Assembly (NCBI RefSeq): GCF_041240605.1
Contig: NZ_CP162487.1
Location: 813,001 to 877,000 of the forward strand
Direction of reading: 5' to 3'
Source of the DNA: Xanthomonas sp. DAR 80977
GTDB taxonomy: Bacteria; Pseudomonadota; Gammaproteobacteria; Xanthomonadales; Xanthomonadaceae
Length of the DNA stretch: 64,000 nt
Part shown: piece by piece, positions 59,917-64,000 of the stretch
How positions within the stretch are numbered: the stretch's first letter is position 1
Layout: each line of letters opens with the position of its first letter
The notes under the pieces: generated by a model
What the model saw: only the letters and a program-made list of their open reading frames with translations
Database searches by the model: none
What the model was told of the DNA's origin: nothing
Made by a program: the position numbers and the translations under genes

Positions 59917-61857
59917 ATGCGTTCCCCGTTCCTGTTGCTGTCCCTGGCCGCGGTCATCGCGACCGGTTGTTCCCGCGAAGCGCCCACCGAGGCCGCCGCT
60001 CCCGCCGCCAAGCCCGCGCCCGCCGCCGCCGTGAAACCCGCCGACCGCAGCCACGACGAAAGCTCCTACGCCGAGCCGGGCAAGGTCGTGATCAAGGACC
60101 TGGCGCTGGACCTGAAGCTGGATTTCGACAGCAAGCAGATCGGCGGCACCGCCACCTATACGCTGGACTGGAAGGACAAGAACGCCAAGCAGCTGCTGCT
60201 GGACACGCGCGAGCTGACCATCGAGCAGGTGCAGGGCGACGACGGCAAGGGCAACCTGGCGCCGCTGCAGTACGCGCTGGCCCCGGCCGACAAGATCTAC
60301 GGCAGCAAGCTGACCATCGAGGCGCCGAACCAGCCGCAGAAGGTCACCATCGCCTACCACACCGCGCCGACCGCCTCGGGCCTGCAGTGGCTGGAGCCGT
60401 CGATGACCGAGGGCAAGCAACTGCCCTTCATGTTCAGCCAGTCGCAGGCGATCCACGCGCGCAGCTGGGTGCCGCTGCAGGACACGCCGAGCGTGCGCTT
60501 CACCTACAGCGCGCACGTGACCTCGCGTCCGGACGTGATGGTGCTGATGAGCGCCGACAACGATCCGAAGGCGCCGCGCGACGGCGACTACACGTTCAAG
60601 ATGCCGCAGCCGATTCCGTCCTACCTGCTGGCCATCGCCGCCGGCGACCTGGTGTTCAAGCCGATCTCCGAGCGCTCCGGCGTGTGGGCCGAGCCGGCCA
60701 TGGCCGACAAGGCGGCCAAGGAGTTCGAGGACACCGAGAAGATGATCGTCGCCGCCGAGACGCTGTACGGCCCGTACCGCTGGGGCCGCTACGACATGCT
60801 GGTGCTGCCGCCGTCGTTCCCGTTCGGCGGCATGGAGAACCCGCGCCTGACCTTCGCCACCCCGACCGTGATCGTCGGCGACAAGTCGCTGGTGTCGCTG
60901 ATCGCGCACGAGCTGGCGCACAGCTGGTCCGGCAACCTGGTGACCAATGCCAGCTGGAAGGACATCTGGCTCAACGAAGGCTTCACCACCTACGTGCAGG
61001 CGCGCATCACCGAGGCGCTGTACGGCGCCGAAGCGGCGGAGATGGAGCGCGAGATCGACCAGACCGACCTGCTCGCCGAGGTCAAGGACATGAGCCCGGC
61101 CGACCAGGCGCTGGCGCTGCCGGCGCTGACCGAGCGCGATCCGGACGACGCGCTGAGCCAGGTCGCCTACGTCAAGGGCGCCTGGTTCCTGCAGTTCCTG
61201 GAGCAGCGCTTCGGCCGCGCCACCTTCGATCCGTTCCTGCGCGGCTGGTTCGACGACCATGCGTTCCAGAGCGCCAACACCGACCAGTTCGTCGCCTACC
61301 TGAAGAAGAACCTGCTGGCCAAGAAGCCCGATGCGGTCAGCGAGCAGGAACTGCACGCATGGCTGGACGAGCCGGGCATCCCGGCCTTCGCGCAGAAGGC
61401 GCGTTCGCGCAACTTCGCGATGGTCGATACCGCGCGCATCGCCTGGGCCGGCAGCGGTACCCTGCCGGGCAAGCAGGTCACCGACGCCTGGAGCACGCAG
61501 GAGTGGACGCGCTTCCTCAGCGGCCTGGGCGCCACGCTGAAGCCCGAGCAGCTCAAGCAGCTCGATGCCGCCTACCATTTCACCGGCACCGCCAACGGCG
61601 AGATCGCCATGCGCTGGTATCCGCTGGCGATCCGCAGCGGCTATGTCGAGGCGCGCCCGGCCGCCGGCGAGTTCATCGCCCGCGTCGGCCGGCGCAAGCT
61701 GATCCTGCCGATCTACGCCGAGCTGGTGAAGACCCCGGACGGCCTGGCCTTCGCCAGGCAGGTCTTCGCCCAGGCCAAGCCCGGCTACCACCCGATCACC
61801 ACGGTGTCGGTGGAAGACATGCTGGCCAAGGCCGACAAGGGCGCCGCCGCGCACTGA
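59917..61857 (+). CDS. M1-family aminopeptidase lipoprotein
   Basis: 646 residues. Lipobox ATGC at the end of the signal peptide, then an Ala/Pro linker. The M1 zinc site is His331-x3-His335 in HELAHSW, with Glu in LNEGFTTY; FPFGGMEN is the exopeptidase GxMEN motif. Overall it resembles the leukotriene-A4-hydrolase branch. It trims N-terminal residues from peptides in the periplasm. A 6-bp stem (CCGGTT, AACCGG) lies at 59888-59905 in its short leader. Confidence 0.9.
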   Translation: MRSPFLLLSLAAVIATGCSREAPTEAAAPAAKPAPAAAVKPADRSHDESSYAEPGKVVIKDLALDLKLDFDSKQIGGTATYTLDWKDKNAKQLLLDTRELTIEQVQGDDGKGNLAPLQYALAPADKIYGSKLTIEAPNQPQKVTIAYHTAPTASGLQWLEPSMTEGKQLPFMFSQSQAIHARSWVPLQDTPSVRFTYSAHVTSRPDVMVLMSADNDPKAPRDGDYTFKMPQPIPSYLLAIAAGDLVFKPISERSGVWAEPAMADKAAKEFEDTEKMIVAAETLYGPYRWGRYDMLVLPPSFPFGGMENPRLTFATPTVIVGDKSLVSLIAHELAHSWSGNLVTNASWKDIWLNEGFTTYVQARITEALYGAEAAEMEREIDQTDLLAEVKDMSPADQALALPALTERDPDDALSQVAYVKGAWFLQFLEQRFGRATFDPFLRGWFDDHAFQSANTDQFVAYLKKNLLAKKPDAVSEQELHAWLDEPGIPAFAQKARSRNFAMVDTARIAWAGSGTLPGKQVTDAWSTQEWTRFLSGLGATLKPEQLKQLDAAYHFTGTANGEIAMRWYPLAIRSGYVEARPAAGEFIARVGRRKLILPIYAELVKTPDGLAFARQVFAQAKPGYHPITTVSVEDMLAKADKGAAAH

Positions 61858-61892
61858 GGCGGCGCTGCGCGCAAACGCAGGCGTTGGATCGC

Positions 61893-61926
61893 GGCGCCGG
61901 GAGCAGTCCCGGCGCCGTTGTCTTTT
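61893..61926 (+). terminator. Rho-independent terminator of the aminopeptidase gene
   Basis: GGCGCCGGGA and TCCCGGCGCC form a perfect 10-bp stem with a GCAG tetraloop, followed by GTTGTCTTTT. It lies 36 bp after the stop. Confidence 0.9.
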
Positions 61927-62062
61927 GCGCAATGGCGACTGCCGCCGCGCAACGCCTGCGGCATGCCTGCCCGGGCGCAATGCGCTGGCGTGCAGGACTT
62001 GGCGCAAGCCGGGCCGCATGCGAAGGTAGGCGCATGGCACGTTTCCGCTTCCCGGCCCTTTC

Positions 62063-63052
62063 ATGTTGCTGCTGACGTTGTTGCTGCTGGTGGCGTTCAC
62101 CGTGCTGGCCGTGGTGCTGGTACTGCTGCTGGGCGGCCTGTGGCTGCTGCGCAGCAAGCCGTTCCTGCTGGTGCGCCTGGAAGGCCAGCGCCTGCGCCGG
62201 GGCAGCGGCCTGCAACGCCGCCACGCGCAGGTCGCCGGGCATCGCTGGACCTACCTGCACCGCGCCGCGGCCGATCCCGCCGCGCCGAGTCTGCTGCTGG
62301 TGCACGGCTTCACCGGCAGCAAGGAGAACTGGCTGCCGCTGGCGCGCGCGCTCGGCGATCGCTACCACCTGTTCATTCCCGATCTGCCCGGCTGGGCCGA
62401 GAGCCAGCGCATCGACGGGCAGGACTACGGCTTCGTCGCGCAGGCCGAGCGCGTGGCCGCGTTCGCCGCGCAGTGCGTGCGCGGTGCCGGCGGCGAATGC
62501 GTGCTGGTCGGGCATTCGATGGGCGGCGGCATCGCCGCGCTCGCCGCCGCGCGCCATCCCGAGCTGTTCGACCGGGTCGGCCTGCTCAACGCCGCCGGCG
62601 TGCGCTTCGCCGACAACGCCTTCGGCCAGGCGGTGCTGGACGGCGACAACCCGTTCGCGGTGCACGACGCCGACTCGCTGCGCCGCTACATCGACACCGT
62701 GTTCCTGCTGGAGCCGAGCAAGCCGCGCATCCCGTCCTGGGCGGTGCCGTCGGTCGTCGCCTGGCGCCGCAGCGAGGCCGGTTTCGAGCAGCAGGTGCTG
62801 GCGCGGATCGGACGCAGCGAGGAGGCCTTCCTGCCGTTCGAAGAGGCCGCGCGCATCCGCCAGCCGGCGCTGCTGCTGAACTGCCTGCAGGACATGGTGA
62901 TCGATGCCAGCGCGCTGGCGCTGTATGCCGAGCGCGTGCCGCAGGCGCTGCAGGTGCTGCTCGACGGCAGCGGCCACATGTCCATCGTCGAGAAACCCGA
63001 CGAGGTCGCGCAGGCGATCGAGCATCTGATCCAACGAGGAGTTCCCCGATGA
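62063..63052 (+). CDS. Membrane-anchored alpha/beta hydrolase
   Basis: 329 residues. A strong N-terminal hydrophobic helix (1-29) likely anchors it. HGFTGSKENW forms the oxyanion loop; nucleophile Ser152 is in VGHSMGG; the acid is in LQDMVID and the His in GSGHMSIVEKP. These fit the lipase/monoacylglycerol hydrolase group. Its stop overlaps the next gene by ATGA, so the two are co-translated. Confidence 0.87.
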   Translation: MLLLTLLLLVAFTVLAVVLVLLLGGLWLLRSKPFLLVRLEGQRLRRGSGLQRRHAQVAGHRWTYLHRAAADPAAPSLLLVHGFTGSKENWLPLARALGDRYHLFIPDLPGWAESQRIDGQDYGFVAQAERVAAFAAQCVRGAGGECVLVGHSMGGGIAALAAARHPELFDRVGLLNAAGVRFADNAFGQAVLDGDNPFAVHDADSLRRYIDTVFLLEPSKPRIPSWAVPSVVAWRRSEAGFEQQVLARIGRSEEAFLPFEEAARIRQPALLLNCLQDMVIDASALALYAERVPQALQVLLDGSGHMSIVEKPDEVAQAIEHLIQRGVPR

Positions 63053-63768
63053 AACGCATTCTGCTCGGCGCGCTGTGCGCCGTCGCCCTGGCCGGTTGCG
63101 GCGATCACGAGGCCGAGCGCAAGGCGCAGGCCGCGGCCGAGGCGCAGGCCAAGGCGCAGGCCGCCGACGACCTGGCCAAGCAATACGACGCCGCGGCGAA
63201 GTCCGGCAACTGGGACCTGGCGCGCATCCATGGCGCGGCGCTGCTGCAGCAGTACCCCGGCTCGGACGCGGCGGCGCGCATCGAGCCCGGCTATGGCGAG
63301 GTCAAGGCCAAGGGCGAGGCGGCGCGCGAGCTGCGGCGCATGCAGGCCGCCTGGGAGTATTCGCAGGTGCCGGCCGGCAAGGGCATGCAGCGCTCGGCGA
63401 TGCTGTACAGCCGCGACAAGGTCGACGTGGACGGCAGCGGTCCCAAGCCGGTGCAGCTGGTGTTCCGCGACCACCCGGAGTGGAAGCGCAGCGCCTACCT
63501 GGTGCTGCAGGCCGGCGATTTCCGTTGCGCCGCCGGCTGCAAGGTGCAGCTCAAGGCCGACGATGCCGCGCCGCGCGCGGCCGCGGCCTGGCGCCCGAAC
63601 ACCGACGAGGCGATCGCGATGTTCATCAGCGACGACAAGGCGTTGTGGAAGCTGGCGCGCAAGACCACCGTGCTGCAGATCGAATTCCCGGTGAAGGCCG
63701 GCGGCACCCGTACCGCGGTGTTCGAGACCGGCGGCCTGGACGGATCAAAGATGCCGGGATGGGATTGA
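63049..63768 (+). CDS. Hypothetical lipoprotein
   Basis: 239 residues. Lipobox LAGC after MKRILLGALCAVA; then an Ala/Glu/Gln-rich helical stretch (KAQAAAEAQAKAQAADDLAKQ), followed by a globular domain with two cysteines in DFRCAAGCKVQL. No family recognised. ATG overlaps the hydrolase stop (ATGA), suggesting a joint function at the envelope. The 3' end overlaps the next start by 10 bp. Confidence 0.82.
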   Translation: MKRILLGALCAVALAGCGDHEAERKAQAAAEAQAKAQAADDLAKQYDAAAKSGNWDLARIHGAALLQQYPGSDAAARIEPGYGEVKAKGEAARELRRMQAAWEYSQVPAGKGMQRSAMLYSRDKVDVDGSGPKPVQLVFRDHPEWKRSAYLVLQAGDFRCAAGCKVQLKADDAAPRAAAAWRPNTDEAIAMFISDDKALWKLARKTTVLQIEFPVKAGGTRTAVFETGGLDGSKMPGWD

Positions 63769-64000
63769 ACGTGGCGGCACCCGGCGCGCGCCTGCGCCAG
63801 GTGCGGCACTGGGTGTTCGACATGGACGGCACGCTGACCCGCGCCGTGCACGATTTCGCGCTGATCCGCCGCGAGCTGCAGATTCCGGAACAGGCCGACA
63901 TCCTGCAGCACCTGGCCGCGCTGCCGGCCGCGCAGGGCGCGGCCAAGCACGCCTGGCTGCTCGAGCACGAACGCGCGCTGGCCCTGGACGCCGTCGCCGC
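63759..64000 (+). CDS. HAD-superfamily phosphatase, N-terminal part (3' truncated)
   Basis: The window ends after 80 codons. VFDMDGTLTRAVHDF is HAD motif 1 with the nucleophile Asp, followed by a helical cap region. ATG 63759 overlaps the lipoprotein stop; GTG 63771 is the alternative. Likely a phosphoglycolate-phosphatase-like enzyme; the substrate is unknown. Confidence 0.8.
   Translation, partial: MGLNVAAPGARLRQVRHWVFDMDGTLTRAVHDFALIRRELQIPEQADILQHLAALPAAQGAAKHAWLLEHERALALDAVA

Overview
The window is GC-rich (about 70 percent) chromosomal DNA from a gammaproteobacterium of the family Xanthomonadaceae, most likely Xanthomonas. The clues are the LptM-DapF-DUF484-XerC and HslVU gene order, an OpgH/HrpM-type glucan synthase, AlgR beside HemC, a glycogen-trehalose operon of the glgA-glgB-treZ-malQ-treY-glgX type, and many copies of a GTAGGAGCGGCTTCAGCC repeat between genes. 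This assignment rests on gene content and motif recall, not on a database search. No rRNA, tRNA, CRISPR array, prophage or intact insertion sequence was seen.

Layout. 1-1.2 kb: the 3' end of a NasS/NrtA-like nitrate-binding protein, then a TacAT-type toxin-antitoxin pair with its own promoter and operator. 1.3-6 kb: a small membrane protein, an exported protein with a dikinase-like swivel and ATP-grasp, and a divergent AraC regulator/short-chain dehydrogenase pair. 6.2-14.3 kb: the nitrate assimilation operon (nitrate transporter, nirB, nirD, nitrate reductase, siroheme methyltransferase), preceded by a sigma-54 promoter and a two-hairpin leader ending in a terminator, as expected for ANTAR (NasT-type) antitermination. 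14.3-14.9 kb: a block of REP-type repeats. 15-27.7 kb: a seven-gene minus-strand operon for alpha-glucan and trehalose metabolism. 28-30 kb: a divergent response regulator and histidine kinase. 30.7-35.4 kb: opgH behind a small upstream ORF, an esterase, algR and hemC. 35.6-46.6 kb: an outer-membrane DUF481 protein, WYL and HxlR regulators, a periplasmic lipocalin, two exported prolyl-oligopeptidase-family enzymes around an aminotransferase, and a DUF454 protein, separated by repeats. 46.7-51.9 kb: lptM-dapF-DUF484-xerC, a DUF3079 protein, hslV and hslU. 52-59 kb: a DUF2252 lipoprotein, a DUF1624 membrane protein, a TonB-dependent receptor, a cytosine-deaminase-like enzyme and a porin. 59-64 kb: ubiE, an M1 aminopeptidase lipoprotein, an alpha/beta hydrolase, a lipoprotein and the start of a HAD phosphatase.

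Functional links. The nitrate operon takes up nitrate, reduces it to nitrite and ammonium, and makes the siroheme that NirB needs; the partial NasS-like gene may supply the nitrate signal. The glycogen-trehalose operon makes, branches, trims and remodels alpha-1,4-glucan and converts chain ends to trehalose (TreY plus TreZ), with a small DUF2934 protein inside it.

The most notable observations are: the sigma-54/ANTAR leader of the nitrate operon; two exported proteins with kinase-like ATP-binding motifs; five genes whose -10 box sits 6-7 nt before the ATG, suggesting leaderless mRNAs; small ORFs stitched by ATGA overlaps to nitrogen and glucan genes; and interspersed repeats that have entered the xerC, hslU and hxlR coding sequences or termini.
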